NCBI GenBank assembly: GCA_028277345.1
Contig: JANQGM010000017.1
Location: 1-64,000, forward strand
Origin: Candidatus Bipolaricaulota bacterium
Lineage (GTDB): Bacteria > Bipolaricaulota > Bipolaricaulia > UBA7950 > UBA9294
Length of the DNA stretch: 64,000 nt
Direction of reading: 5' to 3'
The notes under the pieces were generated by a model. That model did no database searches. It had not been told where the DNA came from and was given only the letters and a program-made list of their open reading frames with translations. Positions 1 through 8,293 of this stretch are shown here, one piece after another. The position numbers and the translations under genes were made by a program. Positions within the stretch are counted from its first letter, which is position 1. Each line of letters starts with the position of its first letter.

Positions 1-1
1 C

Positions 2-754
2 GATGACGATCTTCGCAACCTGATGACGGAACGCGGCATTCCCCTCTCTTTGGGCGAACCGGAGATGCCGTGGGGCGTCGAGTTATCCCCAGCCATCTAC
101 CGCTCTCCCGCCCTCACCGAACACTATGATTTCCTTGAGAAGTATGGTGTTGATCCCTGTGAGAAGATGCAGGGGGGCGAGGGGAGCTTCGGCTTCGCCC
201 GGTCGGTCTGCGATTCCGCCCACCTCGTTTGTGAGCTTCCCTATTTCTACGATCCTCAAGTCGAAGACGGCTCCAAAACCGTGATCAGCCGGAAGGACGC
301 CATCCTTCAGGGGATTGAATCGACCGAGGAGATGCGCCGCTCCCTGACTAATCTCTACAGTTCCTTGGGAGGCGAGATGAAGGTCGTCTCGCGCTTCCGG
401 CGGGCCGCTGAGAACTTGAACCGCCTGATGGCCGATGGGGTCGAAGCGAAGCGGACCTGGGCGGAAACGGAAAAGAGCCTCGATGTTCCCGCCACGCGCG
501 CCCAAGTATTCGACAATCTGACTGTGGGACGCTTCTACAACGTCTTGATCGTGGGGATGGCCCGTCGCGGCCTCCAGCTCGAAGTCGAGCAAACCGGAAA
601 TCCGGCCATGGCCGAAGCCCTAGACGCCCTAGACAAGCAGTTTTGTGACTGGACCGCAGCCCTGGAGAACGAGATCGACTATACCGTCATTCCCATCAAG
701 ACGCTGGTGGAGATCCAGCTGGGCGCCGCCCTGCACATGATCTCTCAGCTCTAG
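2..754 (+). CDS. C-terminal part of an M14 zinc-carboxypeptidase-like protein (partial)
   Basis: The reading frame is open from the left edge to the stop at 752-754, so only about 250 C-terminal residues are seen and the true start lies outside the window. The visible part has a segment with GVELSPAIYRSPAL and, further on, LVCELPYFYDPQ. This layout recalls the C-terminal part of M14-type peptidases, where a glutamate in a Val-Glu-Leu-Pro-like context follows the substrate pocket. The last 130 residues are helical and show no recognised domain. No signal peptide or zinc-binding HxxE is visible because the N-terminus is missing. The family assignment is weak; that it is coding is well supported by length and composition. 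Confidence 0.5.
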   Translation, partial: DDDLRNLMTERGIPLSLGEPEMPWGVELSPAIYRSPALTEHYDFLEKYGVDPCEKMQGGEGSFGFARSVCDSAHLVCELPYFYDPQVEDGSKTVISRKDAILQGIESTEEMRRSLTNLYSSLGGEMKVVSRFRRAAENLNRLMADGVEAKRTWAETEKSLDVPATRAQVFDNLTVGRFYNVLIVGMARRGLQLEVEQTGNPAMAEALDALDKQFCDWTAALENEIDYTVIPIKTLVEIQLGAALHMISQL

Positions 755-1016
755 CTGTTCCTCTTAGCGGGGGCTCGAATGAACGCAACCCCTCTCGGCG
801 TCCTTTGAAGAACGCGCCGGGAGGGCAGTTCACCATGCCCTTTCGCGCACACCCCCGTGGCAAGCACGCACCGCACCGTCAGGACTCACATGCTGCGAGC
901 GCGAGAACGATAAAGCCTATCCCTTCTATGTGAATGTGTTTTTTCTTATCATCATGACCCAGCACGATGAGTGAGAAAGGAGCTCGACATGTTCGCCGTT
1001 CCTTCAACCGTTCTTG

Positions 1017-1286
1017 ATGTTCTGGGCTGCACTGGGGTGGGCGTTCTCTGCGTCATACGTCATTCTCGGATTCGCGCTTTTGATCAAGCTGCTGACCGGG
1101 TGGCGCGCGAAGCGCTCGCCGCTCTGGATCGCCGTCATTCTGTATGCCGTCGCGATGGGGATCGCCAGCTACGTGGGCTATCGGAACATGCTCCCAAACG
1201 GATTCGAGATCGCGATGTACGCCGCTCCGATCGTACTGGCGCCCTACCTGGTCCTTCTTTCGAAAGCTGTCGCGCGGCTCTGTTGA
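1017..1286 (+). CDS. small multi-span membrane protein, start in doubt
   Basis: About 89 residues with three predicted hydrophobic segments (near residues 1-22, 34-53 and 66-85), so probably an inner-membrane protein. No family is recognised. The start is uncertain. The only good Shine-Dalgarno (AAAGGAG at 976-982) sits six bases before an ATG at 989 that is in a different frame, while the membrane-protein frame offers only TTG at 1014 or ATG at 1017 without a clear ribosome site. Either a one-base indel separates the real start from the body, or translation starts weakly at 1017. Confidence 0.5.
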   Translation: MFWAALGWAFSASYVILGFALLIKLLTGWRAKRSPLWIAVILYAVAMGIASYVGYRNMLPNGFEIAMYAAPIVLAPYLVLLSKAVARLC

Positions 1287-1354
1287 GAACGGATGCTGGG
1301 GTCAACCTTGCCCCTGGCTCACAGCACGAGACTTTTGTAGGCTGTTACGGAGGG

Positions 1355-1561
1355 AGCACGGCAAAGCGAATCTCGGTCGTCGACATGGATCGCTGCGCGG
1401 GGTGCCGCCTCTGCGCGTTCGCCTGCACGCGCCGTGAGGGCTTCGATCCCCCCACTTGCACGATTCCCGAGAGGATCCTTCAGACCGAGTCACCCTCGGA
1501 ACTTGTCTCGCACGAGTTGCTGCGAGAGGCACTTGAGTTCTTCTCCCGACGGCTGCAGTGA
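1355..1561 (+). pseudogene. 4Fe-4S ferredoxin-type fragment
   Basis: The frame encodes RISVVDMDRCAGCRLCAFAC, a CxxCxxCxxxC cluster-binding motif preceded by the Val-Val-Asp-Met-Asp-Arg typical of ferredoxin-like electron-transfer subunits that accompany aldehyde ferredoxin oxidoreductases and related enzymes. Such proteins normally continue with further cysteine motifs and are 130 residues or longer. Here the frame ends only 40 residues after the first motif, with no second cluster. There is no start codon between the purine-rich GGAGGG at 1349-1354 and the conserved part; the first in-frame ATG (1385) would cut into the motif. It is most likely a decayed remnant, although a short single-cluster protein cannot be excluded. 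Confidence 0.45.
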
Positions 1562-1571
1562 GCCATCGGTG

Positions 1572-2399
1572 TCAATCCTCGGCTTGCGGAAGCTGCCAAG
1601 GCGCGCTAATGCCTACACCGAAACCGAAAGCTGTCGAGGCAATCGAACTATAAGACCCCCAGAACTGAAGGGAACCCTTGGCGAGAGCCGCTGACAGCGT
1701 CGAGCGCGCCGTAATCTTCGAGACCCCCGTCCACGTTGCCGTGGTTAAACAGGACAGCGAGCCGGATGCGATTCGGATGTTGAGCTGCACATACCGAAGA
1801 TCCATAGGCAACAGGGATAAGGAAACGTAGCCATAGCTTGTGGCCGACAGGTTGTCATGGTCGACCGTTCCTCCAGAGAGATAGGTGAGCAACGACGACG
1901 ACACATCCACTGTGTAAACATCAACGGTCGTTGTATTCGCGAGCCAATGCTTTCCCACCGTCAAGCGACTGGACAGGCTGGCATAAGGAGCGACCTCTCC
2001 GCCAATCGCTACTCCGACCGTCATATCCGACGACAACGCTGCATCGAACCTCGAATCGCTGGAGCTAGTGAGATCGAACGCATCCACGGTCCCCGACAGT
2101 CTGCCGCGGGTAAAGCTCACCGGGAAAAGCTCAAACGAGGCATCGGCCGCCACACGAAGGTCACCGAGCCGATAGCTCAGAGATAGACGCTCTTTCCCGC
2201 CAATTTCCGGAACAACATCGATGTTGGATTGGCTGGTCACTTTCCAACCCTCTCCTGCAACCGACACTCGGCCATTCGCTCCTACGCTGAAGTCGGGCCA
2301 GATGTCTGCGCTCAACCCCAGATTTCCGCTGATATCCGCAGCCAACCCCCATACAGCCCCGAACACGACCAAGACAACAACCCCCAACCACGCACGCAT
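1572..2399 (-). CDS. secreted, probably outer-membrane beta-barrel-like protein
   Basis: 275 residues. The first 21 residues form a clear signal peptide (MRAWLGVVVLVVFGAVWGLA, cut after AxA-like Leu-Ala-Ala). The mature part is built of alternating hydrophobic/polar strands rich in Ser, Thr, Gly and aromatic residues with no cysteines, which is the pattern of a porin-like or autotransporter-like barrel. It ends in a strand with aromatic residues (FGFGVGISAPWQL) rather than a strict terminal Phe. No family is recognised. It faces the convergent ferredoxin fragment and lies downstream of the S41 peptidase gene on the same strand, separated by about 380 bases. Its presence supports a diderm envelope. 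Confidence 0.65.
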   Translation of the reverse strand: MRAWLGVVVLVVFGAVWGLAADISGNLGLSADIWPDFSVGANGRVSVAGEGWKVTSQSNIDVVPEIGGKERLSLSYRLGDLRVAADASFELFPVSFTRGRLSGTVDAFDLTSSSDSRFDAALSSDMTVGVAIGGEVAPYASLSSRLTVGKHWLANTTTVDVYTVDVSSSLLTYLSGGTVDHDNLSATSYGYVSLSLLPMDLRYVQLNIRIASGSLSCLTTATWTGVSKITARSTLSAALAKGSLQFWGSYSSIASTAFGFGVGISAPWQLPQAED

Positions 2400-2782
2400 T
2401 ATCCATCCCCCCTAGTGATTCGTCTTGAGTGATTTTCCTGAAAAAACCTTCAGAATACATGCATAACATGCGCCTCTCTTGAGCGAAGGGGTCAAGCCAT
2501 TGCGTCGATAATGCGGAATCTGCCTCCCCGTTGTGGATAACCGGCAACGAGATGCTGTATCTGAAAAGAGGCTGAAATCACCCGTAGACACCCATCGCCG
2601 CTTGCTGGATTCTCAAATGGCGCTCCCGTTCGAATCGAGGTCCGGATTCATCTCGAGATTCACAAACAGTTTCTCTTCCACGAGGCACCAAGCAATTCGA
2701 ACGACACCCTTGAGCGCGTTGGCGCTTGTTTTCCCGACACACTTCGGTCCTGTGGAAAGTTGAGCATCGTAACTCCTTCCGC
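2400..2782. other. intergenic stretch without recognised genes
   Basis: 383 bases between the S41 peptidase stop and the start of the barrel-like protein gene, both on the minus strand. Short frames exist on both strands but have no ribosome site and no protein-like composition. No strong hairpin with a T-run or clear promoter was identified. The promoter of the barrel gene is expected in the 2400-2500 part, which is visibly AT-richer. Confidence 0.5.
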
Positions 2783-4510
2783 TCATTGCGCCCTGGCAAG
2801 CTCTCGAATCGTACGCTCATCGAAGCCGGGGCCAAGAAGATGTCTGAGGGCGGCTTCGAGCACTTCATCGCGTCCCTCGCGCACTCCCTCAACTGTCGGA
2901 AATGCCCATACATCAGGAACAATGCCAACTTGCTGTTTAGGCGTTTTATCTGGATAGAAGACCCCAACCCCACTGATCATGACCCGGATTCCGCCAGGCA
3001 AAGGAATGGAGGATACATTTCCATCTGCCCCTGCCGTTGTGCTTCCGACAATGAGTGCAAGAGGACTTGCGCGTAGCGCCATTGCGATGTATTCGCCCCT
3101 ACTCATCGTACTTTCATTGACCAGAAGAACGAGCGCACCGTCGTAGTATGGCGCCTTCGGAGCCATGGATAGAGGCTCGGTCCACAAGAACGACCCTGGG
3201 TTAGCTAAATCGCACTGGGTGAATCGAGCGAAGGCGACCGGTTCATCGATGAGATGGGGGAGCAAGGCATAGAGCACATCCATCGTGGGATAGGATCGAA
3301 GGTCGATGATCAATCCCGAAATCTCGCTCAATTGGCTCAGGTAGTCTGCTATCTGCTCTCGTGAGAAATCGGAAGATCGAAGATAGGCAACATCCGGATG
3401 CAGTCGCTGAAAGGCAGCCCCCGGCCGTTCGTCCAACACGGTGCCTCGAGCATCATCCGCAATTCTTCTCGCCGGAATGGTAATGAGTTCTCCAGATCGG
3501 TCAATCTGCACAGAACACTCTCCGCACGGTCCTCTCGGAAAGAAACGTGCCATCGCTCGAAGCCGAGCAGGTTCGTTTGAAGCAACATAGAACTCGGCCC
3601 ATTCCTTTAGTCTCTCTGCAACCGGAATCTGATCGAACGAATCGATTACATCTCCAATCCGGAATCCCATGGAGACCGCCTCTTCGCTCTGCGAGAACGC
3701 TTCGATTACCGCTTCACCGTCAATGAATCGAACGTAGATTGGTAGATAGCAGTTCCCTTGCGGGGGCAGAACATCCAACTCGCTCCACAGATTCGCATGA
3801 CCGTCGCCTATCCTTGCCAGAAAGCTGAACAGTTCCAACCGATAGCGATCCCAGTCATCGGCCTCAGCCATGCGGGGTATATACTCGTACAGCACATCCA
3901 GCCAGTTTTCTTGAATCAGATTCCGATATGGAAACCAATACTCGATGATGTTCCAGAGCCTCAATAGCCCGAGCAGCCGCACCCGTACCGAGGGAGGACG
4001 TGAAGACTCATACGACCTCTCGTTGTTGAAGACAGGATTTCCCACGTAGGGAGTGACAGAGACATAGTGCTGCGATTCTTCTTGATAGCGATTCGCGAAC
4101 ACAGACACAAGGTAAGTGGAAAGCCCCAGTCCCAATCGCTCTTGATCCCGGAGCCACTCCGTACGTCCAGAGAAGTGAACCGCACGCTTCGAAGCGATTG
4201 CAGAGTCCGTCTCCGCAATTGGAGGAAGCGTTCTCGACCAATCCTCAAGAACCTGGAGGCACTCTTCTGGCCCTTCGTTGACGAGAAGAGACGACAAGGC
4301 CCGCAGAAGATATGAATCCCAGTCCACCTGCCCAGCTGCAACACCAGGATGGTGATACTTGAGAAAGCCCCACACTTGGCTGACCAAGGCGATGTTCTCA
4401 ATCTGGAAAGATGTTAACGCAGGGTGATTTTGCTCCGGAGCAAAGGCGTACCCATAGGCCGACAACACGGCAGCGATTGTGACGAGAACGATCCATTGGC
4501 CACGTTTCAC
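2783..4510 (-). CDS. secreted S41-family (tail-specific protease-like) peptidase
   Basis: 575 residues with an N-terminal hydrophobic segment (residues 5-23) serving as signal peptide or anchor. Residues 30-170 form a helical region with WGFLKYHHP, typical of S41 proteins related to Tricorn/IRBP rather than CtpA. Around 265-330 a PDZ-like stretch (GFRIGDVIDSFDQIPV) is followed by the S41 core (AYLRSSDFSREQIADYL; LIIDLRS). The likely nucleophile is the Ser in NESTMSRGEYIA (about residue 465), followed by GSTTAGADGNV, which matches the oxyanion loop. The C-terminus carries the typical GIVPDVWAFPTVEGVREGRD motif. It probably degrades peptides or misfolded proteins in the periplasm. No operon partner is obvious; start ATG 4510. 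Confidence 0.85.
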   Translation of the reverse strand: MKRGQWIVLVTIAAVLSAYGYAFAPEQNHPALTSFQIENIALVSQVWGFLKYHHPGVAAGQVDWDSYLLRALSSLLVNEGPEECLQVLEDWSRTLPPIAETDSAIASKRAVHFSGRTEWLRDQERLGLGLSTYLVSVFANRYQEESQHYVSVTPYVGNPVFNNERSYESSRPPSVRVRLLGLLRLWNIIEYWFPYRNLIQENWLDVLYEYIPRMAEADDWDRYRLELFSFLARIGDGHANLWSELDVLPPQGNCYLPIYVRFIDGEAVIEAFSQSEEAVSMGFRIGDVIDSFDQIPVAERLKEWAEFYVASNEPARLRAMARFFPRGPCGECSVQIDRSGELITIPARRIADDARGTVLDERPGAAFQRLHPDVAYLRSSDFSREQIADYLSQLSEISGLIIDLRSYPTMDVLYALLPHLIDEPVAFARFTQCDLANPGSFLWTEPLSMAPKAPYYDGALVLLVNESTMSRGEYIAMALRASPLALIVGSTTAGADGNVSSIPLPGGIRVMISGVGVFYPDKTPKQQVGIVPDVWAFPTVEGVREGRDEVLEAALRHLLGPGFDERTIRELARAQ

Positions 4511-4579
4511 TCGACTGACTCCTCGGCAAAGATTAGCACGTCTTTCTACCGTTATCTTACCTGGCGCGAATGATGGAAA

Positions 4580-4935
4580 GAATCAGACCCCCCTGTTTCG
4601 GATGATCCCATGACGTTTCGCCCCCTTCGCTTGTTCCTTCCGGAACGTCACCGCGACCCAATCGCGCTTGACAAGGGACGCACCTGAATATCCAAGAGCG
4701 TGAAGAATCTGCTGGTACACGAGGCTTTAGGAACTCCCATCGTCATACCTCGCTGCCCGCTTGAGTCGCACGTTGCAGATGCATGCGCGCGGCGAAGCAA
4801 GCTTCGCCACCCGACAAGAAGGTCCATCCCATCTCCCACTGCTGTGATCAGGTGAAGCCTCATCCAGTAGTGTCCGAGTGCTTTGGTCGACGTTATCGGC
4901 CCCTTCCGAATGACCGTCCTCGGCGGCGACCAAAG
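4580..4935 (-). pseudogene. possible decayed transposase-like coding remnant
   Basis: No intact gene is visible between 4511 and 5211. On the minus strand, frames read LKRAARYDDGSS, stop, then LVYQQILHALGYSGASLV and further KEQAKGAKRHGIIRNRG, that is, protein-like basic and helical text interrupted by a stop and with frame changes upstream. It ends at a GGGGGGTCTGATTC run near 4585-4600. Fragments of this kind, basic and followed by such a terminus, are seen next to single-copy Y1/REP-associated transposases. That identification is a guess; what is seen is only a broken, protein-like stretch without a start codon. Confidence 0.3.
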
Positions 4936-5211
4936 GCGATGGGGAGTGACCGGTTTCCTCTGCAATTTCAAGTAATAGACTCGCTGCACCTTGTGGTGAC
5001 TGAGGTGGGCATCACACGTGCAGTCAGAAAGCACTGCGCATTCGAACCATCTTTGGAATCGGGACGAGCGACCTCAGGAGTGTCTTCGGGAGCCTTAACC
5101 CGCTCACCTTGTATGCAACGATGTACTCGAATCGCACGTCTCAGCGATCTAATCGCCGCAGACGAACCGCTGGCTGGCCATTGTAGACTTCTCCTCACTG
5201 CAAGTGAGCGC

Positions 5212-5517
5212 TTATGATACCGTCCATCTTCCCGGCGACGTGACGAACCATCCCGTATGCCAGCGAAGTCGAAGGGGCACACCATCCACCACTTCAACGG
5301 AAACACGACTCTCGAATGCCCGAGAGAAGAAGACCCAGCGATGATAGGCTGTGATCTCATGTTGCCCGGGCGCCACGAAGAAGCTGTGGGTACCCCAGCT
5401 GCGCTTGTGGGACTCACCATCGATCTCAATCACCGGGGAACAGAGATCTTGGAAGACGGAGAACCAGATATGGCTAGTTCTGATCTCGATCGTCGCTGCA
5501 CGGTCTGGCATACGCAC
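5212..5517 (-). CDS. small hypothetical beta-rich protein
   Basis: 101 residues (or 99 if the ATG at 5511 is used), without signal peptide or membrane segment. The sequence is dominated by beta-type strands with several Trp and His residues, including WGTHSFFVAPGQHEITAYHR. This resembles small single-domain proteins of unknown function in which a turn with Pro-Gly-Gln-His links two strands. No catalytic motif is recognised. It lies 36 bases downstream of the DNA glycosylase gene on the same strand and may be co-transcribed with it. Whether it is expressed cannot be told from the sequence. Confidence 0.55.
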   Translation of the reverse strand: MRMPDRAATIEIRTSHIWFSVFQDLCSPVIEIDGESHKRSWGTHSFFVAPGQHEITAYHRWVFFSRAFESRVSVEVVDGVPLRLRWHTGWFVTSPGRWTVS

Positions 5518-5553
5518 CCCCAGTTCCTACGTTTTTTTGGCAATCCCTTGACG

Positions 5554-6072
5554 TTAAGCGGCCACTGCGGAGACCCGGCGTCCAAGTTCCCGCCATATGT
5601 CGGGATCCCAGTAGCCGTTGACTGCCCCACTCGTCGATGGAGCCACGAACATCGCTGTAGCACCGATCCGCTCTTCCTGAAGACCGTACTCTATTCTTTT
5701 GCGCCCAATCAGAACCTGCGCGGCTTTCTTGCCGTTGAACGATAAGTACGCCGGCTGCAGATCGAGCAATCTCCTCGTGAGGGGCTCAACACAAGACAAA
5801 CCAAAATCGATATCTGGGTCGTTTCCGAACTGCTGCTTTACGATATCTGTCAATCCAATACCAAAACGAAGAAGATCCCGAAACTCGCGGGGCTCCAGTT
5901 TCCTTGGTGTCAAACCCGTTTCTGACAGGATATCCCAGAATTTATTGCCCGGCCCCGCATAATACGCCTTTCGAGCGGCTGAAGCCGAACTGGCTGCCGT
6001 GCCGCACACAACGAGTTTCAATCCCCGTGCGAGCAGATCATCAAGCACCGATTCACCCGTTCGCTTCACCAT
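5554..6072 (-). CDS. Mug/TDG-like DNA glycosylase (uracil-DNA glycosylase superfamily)
   Basis: 172 residues, close to the length of E. coli Mug (168). The layout matches the superfamily: beta strand LKLVVCGTAASSAS at about 18-31 (motif 1), YYAGPGNKFWDIL at about 38-50 (the conserved Pro-Gly-Asn-x-Phe-Trp), a central helical part, and motif 2 as FVAPSTSGAVNGYWD near 144-158. These enzymes flip out and remove mismatched or damaged bases. In Mug/TDG the motif-1 catalytic Asn lies in GINPG; here the same loop reads GTAAS, so that Asn is absent. This resembles other superfamily branches that lack it (for example hypoxanthine-DNA glycosylase-like proteins). Substrate is therefore uncertain. Confidence 0.75.
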   Translation of the reverse strand: MVKRTGESVLDDLLARGLKLVVCGTAASSASAARKAYYAGPGNKFWDILSETGLTPRKLEPREFRDLLRFGIGLTDIVKQQFGNDPDIDFGLSCVEPLTRRLLDLQPAYLSFNGKKAAQVLIGRKRIEYGLQEERIGATAMFVAPSTSGAVNGYWDPDIWRELGRRVSAVAA

Positions 6073-6374
6073 AATCAGTGTGCGTTCCTACACACCCGCA
6101 TGATCAATACCTCAACCCGGCGTTCCTTATTGCTAACGCATTTCCCATCATCCTATCCCCTCATAGTGGCTTGCTCGTTCTTTCGCGGCATCCTACAAAC
6201 CCTGCACCTGGTAGAGCAAGTTCATGAGTCGTGCGCCACAGAGAATATCTCCCCGCTGACAAAGGCACCCTGTGCACGGTTTTCTCGATGATTAATCGGT
6301 GGCTACGATTACTTAATTCCTCATTCAAAGCAGATCGCCGACTGGTGCTGCAAGCGAGTGCCAGTGATTACCCC
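6073..6374. other. intergenic stretch between divergent genes
   Basis: About 300 bases between the start of the DNA glycosylase gene (minus) and the TetR promoter (plus). Nothing gene-like is seen; a 63-codon frame at 6100-6291 lacks a ribosome site and has no protein-like composition. The promoter of the glycosylase gene must lie in its left part but no convincing -35/-10 pair was picked out. Confidence 0.4.
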
Positions 6375-6429
6375 TTGACAAACCACACGCATCTACATAC
6401 CCTGTGAATATATGATTAATAGATTCACA
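6375..6429 (+). promoter_or_regulatory. promoter and palindromic operator of the TetR-ABC operon
   Basis: A -35 box TTGACA (6375-6380) is followed after 17 bases by TACCCT (6398-6403). Overlapping and following it is a perfect inverted repeat, TGTGAAT (6403-6409) and ATTCACA (6423-6429), with a 13-base AT-rich spacer; the arms extend with one mismatch to CCxTGTGAAT. Its centre sits at the expected transcription start, 12-38 bases before the TetR ATG at 6441. TetR proteins typically bind such palindromes and repress their own operon, so this is the likely autoregulatory operator. Confidence 0.75.
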
Positions 6430-6440
6430 AGGATGAGGTC

Positions 6441-7067
6441 ATGCCACGAGCCTTCACGGCAGTAGAAAAGGAGACGATTCGCGACCGGCTGATCGAGGTC
6501 GGCCGTGCCTGCTTTCTTCGGTACGGCATGAGGAAGACAACGATTGAGGATCTCGTCAAGCCGATCGGGATTGCCAAGGCTTCGTTTTATTTGTTCTTCG
6601 AGAGCAAGGAGGCGCTTTATCTGGAGGTTTTCGTCCGCGAAATACCCAATGTGATGCAACGACTGATCGATGTCTCGTTCGGCACAACCGACTCGGCACG
6701 CGATGCGCTAATCCTGTTGATGAAGGCGATCGCGAATGAGATGGAGTCCAATCCACTAGCGAGAGTCATTCTTGATGATCCTTCGGAGATTGACAAGCTC
6801 ATGTCGAACCTCGACTACGAGGCGCTTCTTCAGGAAGCCTCCGGGGCGTACAAACCAATTATCGATGAGATTGTCGCCGCGCAGGAACGTGGCGAGATCA
6901 TCCAGGGTGATCCGTATCAGATTGCCTTCTCACTAGGACTCATCAAGATGCTTCCCGTGAACCGAGACCGCATGCCTGCATCGATCTACGACTCGCTCAT
7001 CGATTTTGCACCGCAAGTGATTGCTGATGGTCTCACTTGTCCAGCCGGCAAAGGGGGTAGCTCATGA
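6441..7067 (+). CDS. TetR/AcrR-family transcriptional regulator
   Basis: 208 residues. The N-terminal helix-turn-helix is clear (RYGMRKTTIEDLVKPIGIAK at about 28-47, then ASFYLFFESKEALYLEVF), the classic TetR DNA-binding domain; the remaining 150 residues are the variable ligand-binding and dimerisation part. ATG at 6441 is preceded by AAGGATGAGG. Its stop overlaps the start of the first permease gene by four bases (ATGA), so it is co-translated with the ABC system it presumably represses through the palindrome at 6403-6429. The ligand is unknown; a lipid, toxic amphiphile or envelope stress signal would fit the neighbours. Confidence 0.93.
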   Translation: MPRAFTAVEKETIRDRLIEVGRACFLRYGMRKTTIEDLVKPIGIAKASFYLFFESKEALYLEVFVREIPNVMQRLIDVSFGTTDSARDALILLMKAIANEMESNPLARVILDDPSEIDKLMSNLDYEALLQEASGAYKPIIDEIVAAQERGEIIQGDPYQIAFSLGLIKMLPVNRDRMPASIYDSLIDFAPQVIADGLTCPAGKGGSS

Positions 7068-8284
7068 ATGGAACCATCTCGCGGATCGCCTGGAGGAATC
7101 TCTGGCGACATCCGCAACGCACGATCTTGATGATCGCAACGGTCGCCGTTGGCAGCCTCGTCATCCTGATTCTTTTCGGTCTGACGGACGGTGTCGTCGG
7201 CTCAATGACGGCCACGCAGGTCGACTGGAACCAGGGAGACTTCCAAGTGCGCACCCAAGCCTACGCCGAGGATCCGCTTTCCGAGCATGCATTGACACCC
7301 TCCCAAATCTCGACGGCGCTAGAGGCGCTGTCCGGGATCGAGGCGGAAGCGATCGCTCTCCGGATGGAAACCGCCGGTATGGTTCGCAGTGCCTATGGAA
7401 CGGACGGCATCATGATTCGCGGCATCGACCCGCTGAACGAAGCCGGCGCCACGAGCCTGGATCAGATCGTTGTCAAGGGAGAATACTTGGGCAACACCGG
7501 CCAGGTCCTGCTCTCGACGGCGCTGGCCGAGAACCTCGATATTCGCCTCGGAGAGAAAGTCGTTCTCCTGGCCATCGGGGCCGAGGGAACGGACTCCCGC
7601 GCGTTCCGGGTCGCCGGTTTGTTCCAACCGCCGATGACCGATCTCGAGCAGACAGCGATGATTACCCTAGAGGACGCCCGCTCGATGACGGGAATGGAGG
7701 GCGCGACGTCGCTGGCCTTTGCGCTGCCCCAGGGAACGTCGACACACCGGACTGTCGAACGTGCGAGAGAGCTGCTCGCGAGCCAACCCGGCATCGCGGT
7801 CGCCGACTATTTCGACCTCAACCCTTTCGCCCGATTCATGATCTCAGGCTCAACCATCAAGATGATTCCATTTGTGGTGATGATCAGCTTGATGGCCGGA
7901 TTCGGAGTCGCGAACACAACCTTCTACTCCGTTCTCGAACGCACGCGAGAGTTCGGCGTTATGACAGCGGTGGGCATGAGCCGCAAGCTGCTCTCGCGGA
8001 TGGTGCTAATCGAATCCATCATGGTCGCTGCTATTGGTTTTGTCAGCGGCGGTGGGCTTGGGTATTTGGGCCTCTTCTATTTGAGTCGGAACGGCTGGGA
8101 CATTTCGTTCGTCACCGATATGGTCGGCTCGATCGGTTTCCCCCGCGTGATCTATGCATCGACGTCCGGCTGGTATTGGCTGGCCGCGCTAAGTGTCGTC
8201 GTGTTCACCGCATTGACGGCGGCCTGGTATCCTGCGCGCCGCGTCAATCGTCTTGAGCCTGTGACCGCCATACGTGAAGGATAA
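7064..8284 (+). CDS. ABC transporter permease, FtsX/LolC-MacB type (first of two)
   Basis: 406 residues with the MacB/LolCE architecture: one transmembrane helix near 22-45 (TVAVGSLVILILFGLTDG), a large periplasmic domain (about 50-265) and three helices near 270-400, ending in the family motif WYPARRVNRLEPVTAIREG. Such permeases use mechanotransmission from a cytosolic ATPase to move lipoproteins or amphiphiles at the periplasmic face. The start ATG overlaps the TetR stop. A second, divergent permease follows (9031-10266), so the complex is probably a heterodimer like LolC/LolE rather than a MacB homodimer. Confidence 0.92.
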   Translation: MNGTISRIAWRNLWRHPQRTILMIATVAVGSLVILILFGLTDGVVGSMTATQVDWNQGDFQVRTQAYAEDPLSEHALTPSQISTALEALSGIEAEAIALRMETAGMVRSAYGTDGIMIRGIDPLNEAGATSLDQIVVKGEYLGNTGQVLLSTALAENLDIRLGEKVVLLAIGAEGTDSRAFRVAGLFQPPMTDLEQTAMITLEDARSMTGMEGATSLAFALPQGTSTHRTVERARELLASQPGIAVADYFDLNPFARFMISGSTIKMIPFVVMISLMAGFGVANTTFYSVLERTREFGVMTAVGMSRKLLSRMVLIESIMVAAIGFVSGGGLGYLGLFYLSRNGWDISFVTDMVGSIGFPRVIYASTSGWYWLAALSVVVFTALTAAWYPARRVNRLEPVTAIREG

Positions 8285-8293
8285 GGAGATCTC

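Noticed and set aside
7021-8256. 411-codon plus-strand frame over the first permease gene
   Set aside because: It overlaps a gene with clear FtsX-family features almost completely, is rich in Arg, His and Asp with no hydrophobic pattern, and has no ribosome site. It is an out-of-frame shadow.
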